64,000 nt of DNA from CBDAUN01 sp965214615 (GCA_965214615.1 OZ243952.1:2232001-2296000), one strand, 5' to 3'. Numbered from the stretch's first letter, positions 24,080 through 33,045 are shown. Notes: generated from the letters alone by a model not told the origin. Made by a program: numbers and translations.

Positions 24080-24951
24080 TGGCCCGTTCCCGTCCTGGCC
24101 GAAGGCTGGCCCTGTACTTGAAAAAAGGAATCTTCGCTGTACGGCGTGCGAATTTCTATGGATGTCGACTTGAGCCGGGCGACCGGGCTCGGCTTGCCGC
24201 GCACGATCATCCCTGAATACGGCGACGGTACCGCCGGAGGCAGAAGTTCAAAGCAGTCGGCTGCGTTGTAGTCGCAGATCAGCAGGCGTCGCGGCCTGGT
24301 ATCGCGATTGCTCTCAGACCCGTGCACCATCCACGTATGGATAAAGCACACGTCACCGCGGTTTGCTTCAATTGGCACTTCGGTGCGCCTGAATTGAGGA
24401 TAGAAGGACGGATCAATCTGGCCGGTAAACTTGCCGTTCTGGCAGTGCGTATACGGGGTTCTGTGCGAACCGGGAACGACCTTCAGGCAGCCGTTCGACA
24501 GCGTGGCATCATCCAGCATCAACAGTACGGCAAGCATGTCGTCGTTGGTATGCGGGTCATAGGCATGATCCTGATGGTAATGAACGACGGCGTCCATGCC
24601 GGGCAGCTTGATATTCAGCTTGCAGTGGTGGAACTTGATGTCAGGCCCGAGCAACTGGGCAGCCATGTCGGTGATGGGACTGTCCCAGAGTGCGTCTCGG
24701 TAGGGCTGGGAAATATCGGCCGGATTGGCAACGCGGCGAAGCTTGGGGGAATTGGACGTATGTCCGACTTCCAGATCGAACCTGGCCTTGCCGTCCATCG
24801 TTGAACCATAGTTCGATTGATGCTTGCGGCTGTCTTGAATCCATTCGTCCAACTGCCTGTCCATTGCCTGCATCAAGGCTTCGCTGATACCGGATGGCGC
24901 TACAGCGTAGCCGTGCTCCCAAAAGTGATTGATTTTCTGTTTGCTAAGCAT
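24076..24951 (-). CDS. Phytanoyl-CoA dioxygenase (PhyH) family protein
   Basis: A non-haem Fe(II)/2-oxoglutarate oxygenase. HYHQDHAYDP gives the HxD iron ligands, HTWMVHGSESN the distal His, and the Arg in the following RRLLICDY binds 2-oxoglutarate. LNIKLPGMDAVVHYHQD and the SNGCLKVVPGSHRTPYT strand are typical of bacterial PhyH proteins that hydroxylate small metabolites. I use ATG 24951, which begins MLSKQKINHFWEHGY, giving 291 residues; the frame continues to 25017. It is co-transcribed with DUF1028. Substrate unknown. Confidence 0.88.
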   Translation of the reverse strand: MLSKQKINHFWEHGYAVAPSGISEALMQAMDRQLDEWIQDSRKHQSNYGSTMDGKARFDLEVGHTSNSPKLRRVANPADISQPYRDALWDSPITDMAAQLLGPDIKFHHCKLNIKLPGMDAVVHYHQDHAYDPHTNDDMLAVLLMLDDATLSNGCLKVVPGSHRTPYTHCQNGKFTGQIDPSFYPQFRRTEVPIEANRGDVCFIHTWMVHGSESNRDTRPRRLLICDYNAADCFELLPPAVPSPYSGMIVRGKPSPVARLKSTSIEIRTPYSEDSFFQVQGQPSARTGTGQ

Positions 24952-25447
24952 CTTGCAATGAATTTGTCCGCAATCGGTATTTAAACTTGATTCTGCAATT
25001 GTCGAGTTTCGGCACAATTATACAAACGGTGCGATGTGTGGCTTCTGACGAATTTGGCAAGCAGCAAATCTCATTACGGCATCCGCATTTTCTGTTTTGG
25101 CAAACGATCGTCAACTCGGTTTTGTTGAGAGTGCGGCGGTTTCGGATTCCGCAGTCGCGGGTTTTGCGGAGCAGGATAAGCACTGCCGTAATGGCCTGGT
25201 TTTCCTAAAATCTGACCGTTGCGTCCGCGACGCTCTACGAACGGCATGCATCACTGACGCGGCCAGTGTTATATCCCGCGTCTTCATCCGGGAGACGAGA
25301 TTCAGAAAAATCATTCCGTCAGAGAATTAATTTTCAATTGACGCTGCCGTGCGGGGCGACGATCATCGATCGACACTTGACAGCGCCCGGTGCACACTTA
25401 AAGCCGCCGCGGCCATGATTGCACGGAATTCGATGATCGAGGCTATG
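24952..25447. other. Divergent intergenic region, no gene seen
   Basis: The roughly 500 bases between the PhyH gene and the second rpn gene contain only short frames on both strands with no family match or ribosome site. It probably carries the two divergent promoters, but I could not pick out convincing elements. Confidence 0.4.
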
Positions 25448-26416
25448 ATGAAAAACGATCCGACCTATAGCAACTTTTTTTCGTATCGGACATTTTTCGA
25501 AGACTTTCTTCGCTATGTCTATCGCGACGAGGGAGATCTTGAGGATAAATTTGATCTGTCTACGCTGCGCCAGGCAACCGCCGAGCACGTAACGCCCGAA
25601 TTCAGGAAACGCTGTTCGGATACTGTTTGGGTGTGCGATCTGACCTCATCGGGCGTGACAGTGTGCTTTTGTGTCGAGTTTCAGACCAATTGCGATTTGC
25701 ACATGCCGGTGCGCATGGCAGGCTATAGCGCGATGCTGCTGGGATCTTTGACCAAGGAAGCAAAGGGCGAAGTCTTAAGGCGGGCATGCCCGCCAGTGGC
25801 TCTTGTGGTAATCTTTCATGGACCGGGACGCTGGAATGTGGCTGCAGATGTTCGCGACACGTTCGCCGAGACCGGCATCAAGGCGATTCAGTCGCGGCTT
25901 GTGTCGGCTCCGTATGAGTTGATCGACGAGCGCGAGAAGGCGGCCGGAAGCTTGGACACGCGGTTGCTGTATCCGGCGCTGCTGCGGATGATCTACAGCG
26001 AAGATATTGTTCAAGTTGTCGATGCATGGCGCGCGGTGCGCAGGCGTCTTGTCGGCCAAGGGCATGGCGAATTGCGCAATCAGTTCGTAAAATTGATACA
26101 AAATGTGGTGTCCCCGAAATTCAAGGGGATGACGATAATGGACGAGGAGGACTCGATGAGCACAGTAGAAGAGCGGTTTGCCGAATCGTTTGATAAGGGT
26201 TTGCTTAAATTCAAGCGGGAAAGCATGCAGGAAGGCATAGAGAAAGGCAAGAAGGAAGCAATGCGGTCTGTTCTGCAGAATCAGTTGGAGTATAAGTTCG
26301 GCATGGTGCCCGAGGCGGCGCGCGAGCGCATTGAATCTGCCGACTGCGGTCAGTTGCAACGCTGGGCGGTCCGGGTGATACAGGCTGCGGAGATCGACCA
26401 CGTTTTTGCCGACTGA
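25448..26416 (+). CDS. Rpn family nuclease / transposase_31-like protein (second, unrelated locus)
   Basis: ATG 25448 is preceded by GAGG at five bases and gives 322 residues beginning MKNDPTYSNFFSYRTFFEDFLR, the usual Rpn/YhgA-like opening. The PD-(D/E)XK core reads RCSDTVWVCDL (Asp58) and VCFCVEFQT (Glu77-x-Gln79), with Gln in place of Lys as in much of this family; the helix MPVRMAGYSAML follows. The C-terminal third has EGIEKGKKEAMRSVLQ and a short domain ending ERIESADCGQLQRWAVR. It is not a copy of the 12-kb rpn gene; the two differ in the core and the C-terminal region. The frame stays open upstream to 25349. No transposon ends are seen. Confidence 0.83.
   Translation: MKNDPTYSNFFSYRTFFEDFLRYVYRDEGDLEDKFDLSTLRQATAEHVTPEFRKRCSDTVWVCDLTSSGVTVCFCVEFQTNCDLHMPVRMAGYSAMLLGSLTKEAKGEVLRRACPPVALVVIFHGPGRWNVAADVRDTFAETGIKAIQSRLVSAPYELIDEREKAAGSLDTRLLYPALLRMIYSEDIVQVVDAWRAVRRRLVGQGHGELRNQFVKLIQNVVSPKFKGMTIMDEEDSMSTVEERFAESFDKGLLKFKRESMQEGIEKGKKEAMRSVLQNQLEYKFGMVPEAARERIESADCGQLQRWAVRVIQAAEIDHVFAD
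26156..26416 (+). CDS. Internal in-frame small protein of the second rpn gene (candidate RpnS)
   Basis: AGGAGG five bases before an in-frame ATG at 26156 is the strongest ribosome site at this locus. Initiation here would yield an 86-residue protein, MSTVEERFAESFDKG onwards, containing the whole C-terminal region (residues 237-322 of Rpn) and none of the nuclease residues. This mirrors the internal start at the other rpn locus. Translation is inferred from the site, not shown. Confidence 0.5.
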   Translation: MSTVEERFAESFDKGLLKFKRESMQEGIEKGKKEAMRSVLQNQLEYKFGMVPEAARERIESADCGQLQRWAVRVIQAAEIDHVFAD

Positions 26417-26459
26417 TTCGCCGGACTTCCCCGCCGAGGCAAGTTGCAAATATTTCCGC

Positions 26460-26541
26460 GTGCACAAAAATTGTGCACAATTCGCTTGAAAAATCGAGTG
26501 TTTACACTGTAAACACCCAAAAGTTGCACAATTTTTGTGCA
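26460..26541. promoter_or_regulatory. Cluster of three perfect inverted repeats (operator-like array)
   Basis: Within 82 bases lie three palindromes. 26460-26478 is GTGCACAAAAATTGTGCAC, perfect over 19 bases. 26498-26516 is GTGTTTACACTGTAAACAC, with nine-base arms around one base. 26525-26541 is TGCACAATTTTTGTGCA, with the same seven-base arms as the first and an inverted spacer. The two outer sites have the same half-site (TGCACAA) with centres 64 bases apart. They lie 44 bases after the rpn stop and about 110 bases before the hydrolase gene. The symmetry is seen directly; binding of a regulator is inferred. Confidence 0.6.
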
Positions 26542-26649
26542 TGGCTGTCCAATGAGAGGCCATCGCGTTGGAGTATATTGTCGAAACTTCACCGTCGATG
26601 TGCCGCCAGAGCAGGCGCAGCGTCGCATAATCAATATGCAAATCCTCCG

Positions 26650-27453
26650 ATGAGCGCACAGCACATGAAAGTCCTTGCCAACGGAATAGCAATTCACTGC
26701 GAAATCTCAGGAACCGCCGACGGGGCAACCGTCGCGATGAGCCATTCGCTCGGATCAAGCGGGATCATGTGGGAACCGCAACTTCAGGAACTGGAGCGAA
26801 ATTATCGCGTGCTGCGCATCGATACGCGAGGTCACGGAAACACTTCCGCGCCCGTCGGTCCCTATTCGCTTGATCAGCTAATTGACGACGCAACAGCGGT
26901 CCTGGACGACCTTGAACTCGATTCAGTACACTGGGTCGGACTGTCGATGGGCGGAATGATCGGGCAAGGCCTCGCGCTAAAGGCCCCGAACCGACTGCGC
27001 AGCCTGGCGCTTTGCAATACCATGTCTGTCATCCGCGAAGAGGCGAAGAGCGCATGGAGGCAGCGAATAAGCACAGGCGAGCAGTTCGGAATGAACAGCC
27101 TGGCTGATTTTGCAATGGAGCGCTGGTTTACCGAAAGCTACCGCCAATCGGGAGCAATGCGATACCGTCAAATTCGCGACCAGTTTATCCGCACTTCGCT
27201 AGACGGCTATCTGGGCTGCTGCCACGCGATCTACAAAATGGACTACATCGATGAACTCTCGAGAATACAAATTCCCACACACATCATCGCCGGCGCACAG
27301 GATCTCGCTACGCCCGTATCAGAATCCATCGCCATGCATGATCGCATAAGCGGATCCACCTTGGAAATCATACCTGGCGCCGCGCATCTGTCGAACGTCG
27401 AACAGGCGCAAATCTTCAATACCTCGCTAACCGCATTCTTGGATCGGATATGA
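26650..27453 (+). CDS. Alpha/beta hydrolase, 3-oxoadipate enol-lactonase-like
   Basis: The 267-residue protein has the alpha/beta-hydrolase fold: oxyanion region SHSLGSSGIMWEPQL, RIDTRGHGNTSAP, nucleophile Ser in GLSMGGMIGQGLAL, acid in AGAQDLATPV and His in IPGAAHLSNVEQ. The pattern is that of PcaD-like lactonases, but no other beta-ketoadipate genes are nearby, so the substrate is open. ATG 26650 (MSAQHMKVL) is preferred; ATG 26665 is an alternative, and the longer frame from 26473 would read through the inverted-repeat array. It converges on nudB with a 40-base gap. Confidence 0.83.
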   Translation: MSAQHMKVLANGIAIHCEISGTADGATVAMSHSLGSSGIMWEPQLQELERNYRVLRIDTRGHGNTSAPVGPYSLDQLIDDATAVLDDLELDSVHWVGLSMGGMIGQGLALKAPNRLRSLALCNTMSVIREEAKSAWRQRISTGEQFGMNSLADFAMERWFTESYRQSGAMRYRQIRDQFIRTSLDGYLGCCHAIYKMDYIDELSRIQIPTHIIAGAQDLATPVSESIAMHDRISGSTLEIIPGAAHLSNVEQAQIFNTSLTAFLDRI

Positions 27454-27454
27454 A

Positions 27455-27475
27455 GGCGGATTGACCCCGTCCGCC
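27455..27475 (+). terminator. Short hairpin between converging genes
   Basis: GGCGGA (27455-27460) pairs with TCCGCC (27470-27475) directly after the hydrolase stop. There is no U-run on either side, so it is at best a weak terminator shared with nudB. Confidence 0.3.
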
Positions 27476-27493
27476 GAATTATCGGCCTGACCG

Positions 27494-27988
27494 TCAGGCA
27501 GCATCCTGGGCAATTAATTCAAGCGCCCTTCGATTCGACCAGGACCATACAGTTTTTATCGCTTTTTCAATATGTTCCCAGCGATATTTATCATGTTCCT
27601 TTAGACTCAGGCGAACTTCCCGGACATCGTCGAGACAAAGCGAAAACATGTGCTCAACGTTGTAGGGCATGCCCGGAGGATAGCGATGCCGGACGCTCGG
27701 CAGGATTTCAAACTTGAATGTCCGGTTCCAATCGCGAATATCCGAAACCGCGGCGTCGATGCCGGTCTCTTCGCGCAACTCGCGCACCGCAGCATGAATC
27801 GGCGAAGATTCATCCCACTTCATGCTACCGGTAACCGACTGCCAGAACTGAAACGGCGCCACGCGCCTGAGCATCAGCGCATCGCCCTTGCCGGTGTGCA
27901 CTGCAACCAGAATGGATTCCGGGCGCTTGTAGTTCAAGTTACCTTGCCGGAGAATCGCCCGGGCATCGCGCACAGAGTGTCCGCTCAA
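27494..27988 (-). CDS. nudB: Dihydroneopterin triphosphate diphosphatase (Nudix, NudB)
   Basis: NudB removes pyrophosphate from dihydroneopterin triphosphate in folate synthesis. NYKRPESILVAV is the family N-terminus, FWQSVTGSMKWDE the NudB-specific approach to the Nudix box, and AAVRELREETGID its end; spacing in the box is one residue longer than the canonical pattern. The frame begins at a TTG (27988) that overlaps the aspS stop; a second TTG with AAGG upstream just before NYKRP is an alternative start. Position directly after aspS is the common gammaproteobacterial arrangement. Confidence 0.86.
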   Translation of the reverse strand: MSGHSVRDARAILRQGNLNYKRPESILVAVHTGKGDALMLRRVAPFQFWQSVTGSMKWDESSPIHAAVRELREETGIDAAVSDIRDWNRTFKFEILPSVRHRYPPGMPYNVEHMFSLCLDDVREVRLSLKEHDKYRWEHIEKAIKTVWSWSNRRALELIAQDAA

Positions 27989-29772
27989 GTGCGGACCGTA
28001 TTTTTCGCCGTCGGCTTAAGCCGCAGTTCAAGTTCGTCCAACTGCCCCGTCCCGATCTCATTGGGCGCCTGAGTCAGTGCGCAATAGGCCCGCTGAGTCT
28101 TGGGAAATGCGATTACATCGCGAATCGACTCCTCTTTCGAAAGCAGCGCCGCAATTCGATCGATTCCGAACGCGATTCCACCATGCGGCGGCGCACCGGC
28201 TTGCAGAGCCTCAAGCAGGAATCCGAATTTCGCATCGATTTCCTCTTCCGTCAAGTTCAGTACTTCGAACACTTTGCGCTGCACATCGAAACGATGATTT
28301 CTGATTGATCCGCCGCCGATTTCGATTCCGTTCAGGACCAGGTCGTAGGCCCGGGATTTCACAGCACCGGGATCGGTCGCGAGCTGTTCAAGCTGTTCCG
28401 GGTCCGGCGACGTAAACGGATGATGAGTCGCATGCCAGCGACCTTCGCCGGCGTCGTACTCGACAAGCGGAAAATCGACAATCCAAATCAACTCCCACCC
28501 GTCGCGCAAAAGATTCATATCCGCTGCGATTGCGTCTCGCAACGCTCCGAGCGACGCATTGACCACTGTTTCGCTGTCGGCACCGAAAAATATCAGATCT
28601 CCCGACTCGCTTGCAGTTGAATTCAGAATCGCATCTATCGCCGCAGGCGACAGAAATTTCAAGATTGGCGACTGCAGGCCGTCAACTCCCCCTGAACGGT
28701 CATTGACCTTGATGTAGGCTAGCCCCTTGGCGCCGTAGTTCGATACCAATGCTGTATATTCGTCAATATTCAAGCGCGTCAGCGTGGCGCCGCCCGGCAC
28801 CCGCAGCGCTGCGACTCGTCCGCCTTTGAGGTTTGCCGCGCGACGGAACACCTGAAACTCCTCATTGCACATCACATCGGTCAATTCGGTCAGCTCCAGC
28901 GGATTACGCATATCCGGGCGGTCGGTTCCAAACCGCCGCATCGCCTCTGCGTAGCTCATGCGGGGAAATTCTTGCGGAACCTTGGCGTCAGCCAGCTTGC
29001 TGAATATTCGCCCGAACATCCGCTCCATCAAATCGATGACATCGGATTCGGCAACGAAGGCCATCTCGACGTCCAGCTGGGTAAACTCCGGCTGGCGGTC
29101 GGCCCGAAGATCCTCATCCCGAAAGCAGCGGACAATCTGGTAGTAGCGTTCGAAGCCGGATATGACAAGCAGTTGCTTGAACATCTGAGGCGACTGGGGC
29201 AGCGCGTAGAAGGCGCCCGGATGCACCCGGCTCGGAACAACGTAGTCCCGCGCCCCTTCGGGGGTAGATCGGGTAAGCATCGGTGTTTCGATGTCCAGGA
29301 ATTCGTTTTCTTCGAGAAAATTGCGAATTTCGCGTACCAGCCTATGCCGCAGCCGGATGTTTCGCTGCATTCTGCTCTTTCTAAGATCAATGTACCTATA
29401 CTTGAGCCGCAACGCCTCGTTTACATCCTCGTCATCCGGCTGGAATGGCAGATTGCGCGCTTCGTTCAGCAGATTGATCCGGCTGGCTACGACTTCCACC
29501 TTGCCGGTTGAAAGCCCGGGGTTTTCCGTTCCCTCGGGGCGGATTCGCACAAACCCTTCGACCGACACTACGTATTCCGAGCGCAGAGCTTCGGCAATCG
29601 GGAAGTCATCCAGTTCATCAGGGTCGGCAACAACTTGAACGATGCCGCTGCAATCGCGCAAATCGACAAATACGATTCCGCCATGGTCGCGGCGGCTGTT
29701 GACCCAGCCGCAAAGACGCACAGTCTCGCCGACCACGGATTCGCCAACGTGCGTACACGCATGGCTTCGCAT
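27985..29772 (-). CDS. aspS: Aspartyl-tRNA synthetase
   Basis: A class II synthetase charging tRNA-Asp. The N-terminal OB-fold (VRLCGWVNSRRDHGGIVFVDLRD) binds the anticodon, motif 2 is in FRDEDLRADRQPEFTQLDVEM, a bacterial GAD insertion follows, and motif 3 is in GGIAFGIDRIAALL. I start at ATG 29772 (MRSHACTHVGES), the conserved family start; ATG 29781 is three codons upstream. The length, 595 residues, is normal. It is followed by nudB with a four-base overlap and preceded by an fmdB-type gene, as in many gammaproteobacteria. Confidence 0.97.
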   Translation of the reverse strand: MRSHACTHVGESVVGETVRLCGWVNSRRDHGGIVFVDLRDCSGIVQVVADPDELDDFPIAEALRSEYVVSVEGFVRIRPEGTENPGLSTGKVEVVASRINLLNEARNLPFQPDDEDVNEALRLKYRYIDLRKSRMQRNIRLRHRLVREIRNFLEENEFLDIETPMLTRSTPEGARDYVVPSRVHPGAFYALPQSPQMFKQLLVISGFERYYQIVRCFRDEDLRADRQPEFTQLDVEMAFVAESDVIDLMERMFGRIFSKLADAKVPQEFPRMSYAEAMRRFGTDRPDMRNPLELTELTDVMCNEEFQVFRRAANLKGGRVAALRVPGGATLTRLNIDEYTALVSNYGAKGLAYIKVNDRSGGVDGLQSPILKFLSPAAIDAILNSTASESGDLIFFGADSETVVNASLGALRDAIAADMNLLRDGWELIWIVDFPLVEYDAGEGRWHATHHPFTSPDPEQLEQLATDPGAVKSRAYDLVLNGIEIGGGSIRNHRFDVQRKVFEVLNLTEEEIDAKFGFLLEALQAGAPPHGGIAFGIDRIAALLSKEESIRDVIAFPKTQRAYCALTQAPNEIGTGQLDELELRLKPTAKNTVRT

Positions 29773-29817
29773 ACTGTTCATGAAAATACGATTCGGTCCA
29801 AGTGGAGAAGCAACCGG

Positions 29818-30153
29818 CTATGCGGCCGAATTCGAAACCGAGTCTGCACTCGATGTCTTGCCGTCCGAAGACTTGGCGTCGGATTTCGGCTTATCCTTCA
29901 CCTTTGAATCCGATTCGGCCTTGGACTTGTCATCGCCTGAGTCCTTCTTGGACTTGTCCTTGTCCTTGTCCTTGTTCTTGAAGTCCGTTTCATACCAGCC
30001 AGTGCCCTTTAGGTGAAAAGCGGCCGCGGTAAGCTTTAGCCGCAACTGCGGCTGTTCGCAGCGCGGGCACTCAACTTGCGGCGCTTCGCTAATTCCCTGC
30101 AGCCTTTCGAACTCGTGCGCGCAGTATTGACACTGATATTCGTAAATCGGCAT
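29818..30153 (-). CDS. FmdB family zinc-ribbon protein with a low-complexity tail
   Basis: The first ~45 residues form the FmdB/CxxC_CxxC zinc ribbon: MPIYEYQCQYC and VECPRCEQPQL. FHLKGTGWYETDF follows as in typical family members. The remaining ~50 residues are almost only Lys, Asp and Ser in repeated KDKDK and SDSK units, probably disordered. Members of this family are regulators or assembly factors of unknown mechanism, often next to aspS, as here (36 bases before it). The tail is longer than usual. Confidence 0.88.
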   Translation of the reverse strand: MPIYEYQCQYCAHEFERLQGISEAPQVECPRCEQPQLRLKLTAAAFHLKGTGWYETDFKNKDKDKDKSKKDSGDDKSKAESDSKVKDKPKSDAKSSDGKTSSADSVSNSAA

Positions 30154-30238
30154 TGTTCAGCTATTGACGGATGATGATCACAGAACACATATGAGACTCA
30201 TTGGCAATAATTCAACTGCGCAAACGAAGAATTTGCCG

Positions 30239-31588
30239 CTACTGACCGCCGACAGCCATGCGCTCGAGCAAAATCGAACCGGTTCTGACCGAACGGCGCG
30301 GGTCGACGTCGCTGCCGATCGCAGCCATCGAAAGAAACATGTCCCGCAGATTGCCGGCAATCGTGATCTGATCCACAGGGTACTGAAGTTCCCCGTTCTC
30401 AACCCAGAACCCGCCAACGCCGCGAGAATAGTCTCCGGTAACGATGTTGATGCCGAATCCGATAAACTCGGTAACCAGCAGCCCTGTACCCATCTCGCCG
30501 AGCAGTTCGTCGAGACTCTTCGATCCGCCGTCCGCGGTGAGATTGAAAACGCCGCCTGCGTTGCCTGTAGTGCTCAGGCCCAGCTTCCTCGCCGAGTACG
30601 AATTGAGCACATAGCCTTGCAAAACTCCGTCTTCGACGATATTTCGCGCTTCGGTCGCCACGCCTTCGGCATCGAATGCCGCACTTGCAGCCCCGCGCCT
30701 GATGTGCGGCTGCTCGTGAATCCGTACCCAATCGGGAAAAATTTGCTTGCCGGCGCAGTCAAGCAGGAACGATGTCTTTCGATACAGGTTGCCGCCGCGA
30801 ATCGCATCAACAAAATGCCGCAGCAGACTCGCTGCAATCGGTGCCTCGAATAGAACCGGCACCTCGCACGTCTTGATGCTTCTGGCATCCAGGCGCCGCA
30901 CAGTACGTTGCGCGGCGGTGAGACCGACATGTTCCGGAGAATCCATCTGCGCGACATCGCGCACTGCGCTGTACCAGTAGTCGCGCTGCATGCCGCCGCC
31001 GGACTGCCCAATCACGGTGCACGATATCGAATGCATGCTCGCGGATTCGGTCTCAAGAAATCCGTCGCTGTTGCCCAATGCGGCATGCCGCATCGATGTT
31101 GAAACACCGGCGCCGTCGGAATTTATGATCCTGGCATCGTGATTTCTGGCCGTATCCTCGCATCGCAATGCGATGTCCAGCGCCTTGTCACGATCAAGTT
31201 CCCAGGGGACGCTCAGCTCGAGATCGGGTAATTCACGCGCCAGCCGGTCTGGTTCGGGAAGGCCGCTGCAAGGGTCTTGCGCTGTCAGCCGGGCAATCGA
31301 GCATGCGGCATCGACCGTATCGCGTATGGCCTGGCGATCAAAATCCGAAGTCGATGCAGAGCCGGAGCACTGCCCGATGTAGACGTTTACAGACAGTTCC
31401 TTTTCGTTATGGTGCTCGACGGTTTCAACCTCGCCAAGACGGACGTTCATCTGATAGGCGTGGGAGCGATGGGCGCCGGCCGACGCGGATGTAGCACCGC
31501 TTCGGGCCGCACACTCAAGGGACTCGGCAACGATCGACTTCAATTCGGCGTCTTTGTCTGACACCGAGTCGCGAACAGCAGCAAACAC
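30239..31588 (-). CDS. pmbA: Metalloprotease TldE (PmbA)
   Basis: PmbA/TldE is the non-catalytic partner in the TldD-TldE heterodimer, which degrades unfolded peptides, processes microcin precursors and removes the antitoxin CcdA in model organisms. The 449-residue protein carries the family signatures GQSGGGMQRDYWYS and the C-terminal GFGINIVTGDYSRGVGGFWVENGE, and it lacks the HExxxH motif present in TldD. GTG 31588 lies just after the tldD stop (31594) with AAAGG upstream, so the pair is co-translated. Partners being adjacent is unusual in enterics but common elsewhere. Confidence 0.93.
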   Translation of the reverse strand: MFAAVRDSVSDKDAELKSIVAESLECAARSGATSASAGAHRSHAYQMNVRLGEVETVEHHNEKELSVNVYIGQCSGSASTSDFDRQAIRDTVDAACSIARLTAQDPCSGLPEPDRLARELPDLELSVPWELDRDKALDIALRCEDTARNHDARIINSDGAGVSTSMRHAALGNSDGFLETESASMHSISCTVIGQSGGGMQRDYWYSAVRDVAQMDSPEHVGLTAAQRTVRRLDARSIKTCEVPVLFEAPIAASLLRHFVDAIRGGNLYRKTSFLLDCAGKQIFPDWVRIHEQPHIRRGAASAAFDAEGVATEARNIVEDGVLQGYVLNSYSARKLGLSTTGNAGGVFNLTADGGSKSLDELLGEMGTGLLVTEFIGFGINIVTGDYSRGVGGFWVENGELQYPVDQITIAGNLRDMFLSMAAIGSDVDPRRSVRTGSILLERMAVGGQ

Positions 31589-31593
31589 AGCGT

Positions 31594-33045
31594 CTAGACC
31601 TTTGCGCCGCCGACGGTGATGCCGTCGATCCGCATAGTCGGCTGCCCCACGCCGACGGGCACGCTTTGGCCATCCTTTCCGCAGGTTCCTACACCGGAAT
31701 CCAGCTTCAGGTTGTCTGCGACCATCGATACCCGAGTCATCGTGTCGGGGCCGTTTCCGATCAGCGTCGCGCCTTTCAGCGGCTGCGTCACTTTGCCGTT
31801 TTCAATCCGGTATGCTTCGCTTGCCGAAAACGAGAACTTGCCGGAAGTGATATCAACCGACCCGCCGAGAAAATTAGCCGCGTAAATCCCGCTGCCGACC
31901 GATTCGATGATCTCGTCGTGGGTGTGGTTGCCCGCGAGCATGTAGGTATTGGTCATCCGGGTCAGCGGGGTGTGCGCATAGGATTCTCGGCGCCCGTTTC
32001 CGGTCGGCTGATGCCCCATCAGGCGGGCATTTGTCAAATCCTGCATGTAGCCTTTCAGAATGCCATTTTCAATCAGCGTCGTGCACTGGGTCTGAGTGCC
32101 TTCGTCATCAATATTCAGCGAACCTCTGCGATTCGCAATAGTGCCGTCATCGACTATTGTGCATAATTCGGAAGCAACCTTCTCACCGACCCGCCCGGAA
32201 TAGGCCGAAAGCCCTTTTCGATTGAAATCTCCTTCCAAGCCGTGTCCGACCGCCTCATGAAGCAGGATGCCCGGCCATCCGGGGCCCAGGACAACCGTCA
32301 TCGTACCCGCCGGCGTATCGACCGAATCCAAATTCACAATTGCCTGTCTCGCCGCTTCGCGCGCATAGTCCGATGCGCGATCCGATTCGGTTAGAAATTC
32401 GTAGGTAGAGCGCGAACCGCCGCCAGCCGACCCGGATTCGCGCCGGCCGCCTTGTTCGGCAATTGCCGAAACATTCATCCTGATCAGCGGTCTGACATCT
32501 GCGCAAATCACCCCGTCGAGCCGTGCGATCAGAACAATTTCGTATTTTCCGCTCAGACTGACCACGACTTCCTTGATCCGGGCGTCGTAGCTTCTCGCCT
32601 CGTGCTCCACTTTGTGCATCAGCGCAATCTTGTCGCCATCCGACATGCTGCGAAGCGGGTCGTCAGGACGGTACAGGACTGGCGTGCTGTCAACCTGACG
32701 GACAGATTTCAAATGCTTGTCCGAACCGATGCCCTGGGCGATTCCGCGTGCCGAGCGCGCTGCATCATTCAGTGCCGGCAAGGTCAGATCGTCGGAAAAC
32801 GCGAAGCCTGTCTTGTCATCGCTGACCGCGCGAAGCCCTACGCCCTGATCAATTCCGTAGGATCCGGTTTTGACGATACCCTCTTCCAGCGACCAGCTCT
32901 CAGCGCGCAGATACTGAAAATATACGTCTGCATGATCGATGCTGCGACCGCCGAGGTGCCCCAGCAGACGGCTGAGTTCGCTTTCGCCGACTCCGGCAGG
33001 ATCAAGCAGTGTTTTCTTGGCGGCCTCTAGATATGCGGTACTCAT
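31594..33045 (-). CDS. tldD: Metalloprotease TldD
   Basis: This is the catalytic subunit of the TldD-TldE protease. LLHEAVGHGLEGDFN gives His263, Glu264 and His268 of the HExxxH zinc site. GSYGIDQGVGLRAVSDDKTGFA and the C-terminal GGSVDITSGKFSFSASEAYRIENGKV are family signatures; the latter supplies the remaining zinc ligand. Length 483 residues is normal. In most gammaproteobacteria tldD follows nit and yhdP; here a 1.7-kb inserted segment with a methyltransferase lies between. Confidence 0.95.
   Translation of the reverse strand: MSTAYLEAAKKTLLDPAGVGESELSRLLGHLGGRSIDHADVYFQYLRAESWSLEEGIVKTGSYGIDQGVGLRAVSDDKTGFAFSDDLTLPALNDAARSARGIAQGIGSDKHLKSVRQVDSTPVLYRPDDPLRSMSDGDKIALMHKVEHEARSYDARIKEVVVSLSGKYEIVLIARLDGVICADVRPLIRMNVSAIAEQGGRRESGSAGGGSRSTYEFLTESDRASDYAREAARQAIVNLDSVDTPAGTMTVVLGPGWPGILLHEAVGHGLEGDFNRKGLSAYSGRVGEKVASELCTIVDDGTIANRRGSLNIDDEGTQTQCTTLIENGILKGYMQDLTNARLMGHQPTGNGRRESYAHTPLTRMTNTYMLAGNHTHDEIIESVGSGIYAANFLGGSVDITSGKFSFSASEAYRIENGKVTQPLKGATLIGNGPDTMTRVSMVADNLKLDSGVGTCGKDGQSVPVGVGQPTMRIDGITVGGAKV

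Noticed and set aside
25775..26758. Long minus-strand open frame opposite the second rpn gene
   Set aside because: It runs through the inverted repeats and has no recognisable family or ribosome site; the plus-strand Rpn frame has clear family motifs.
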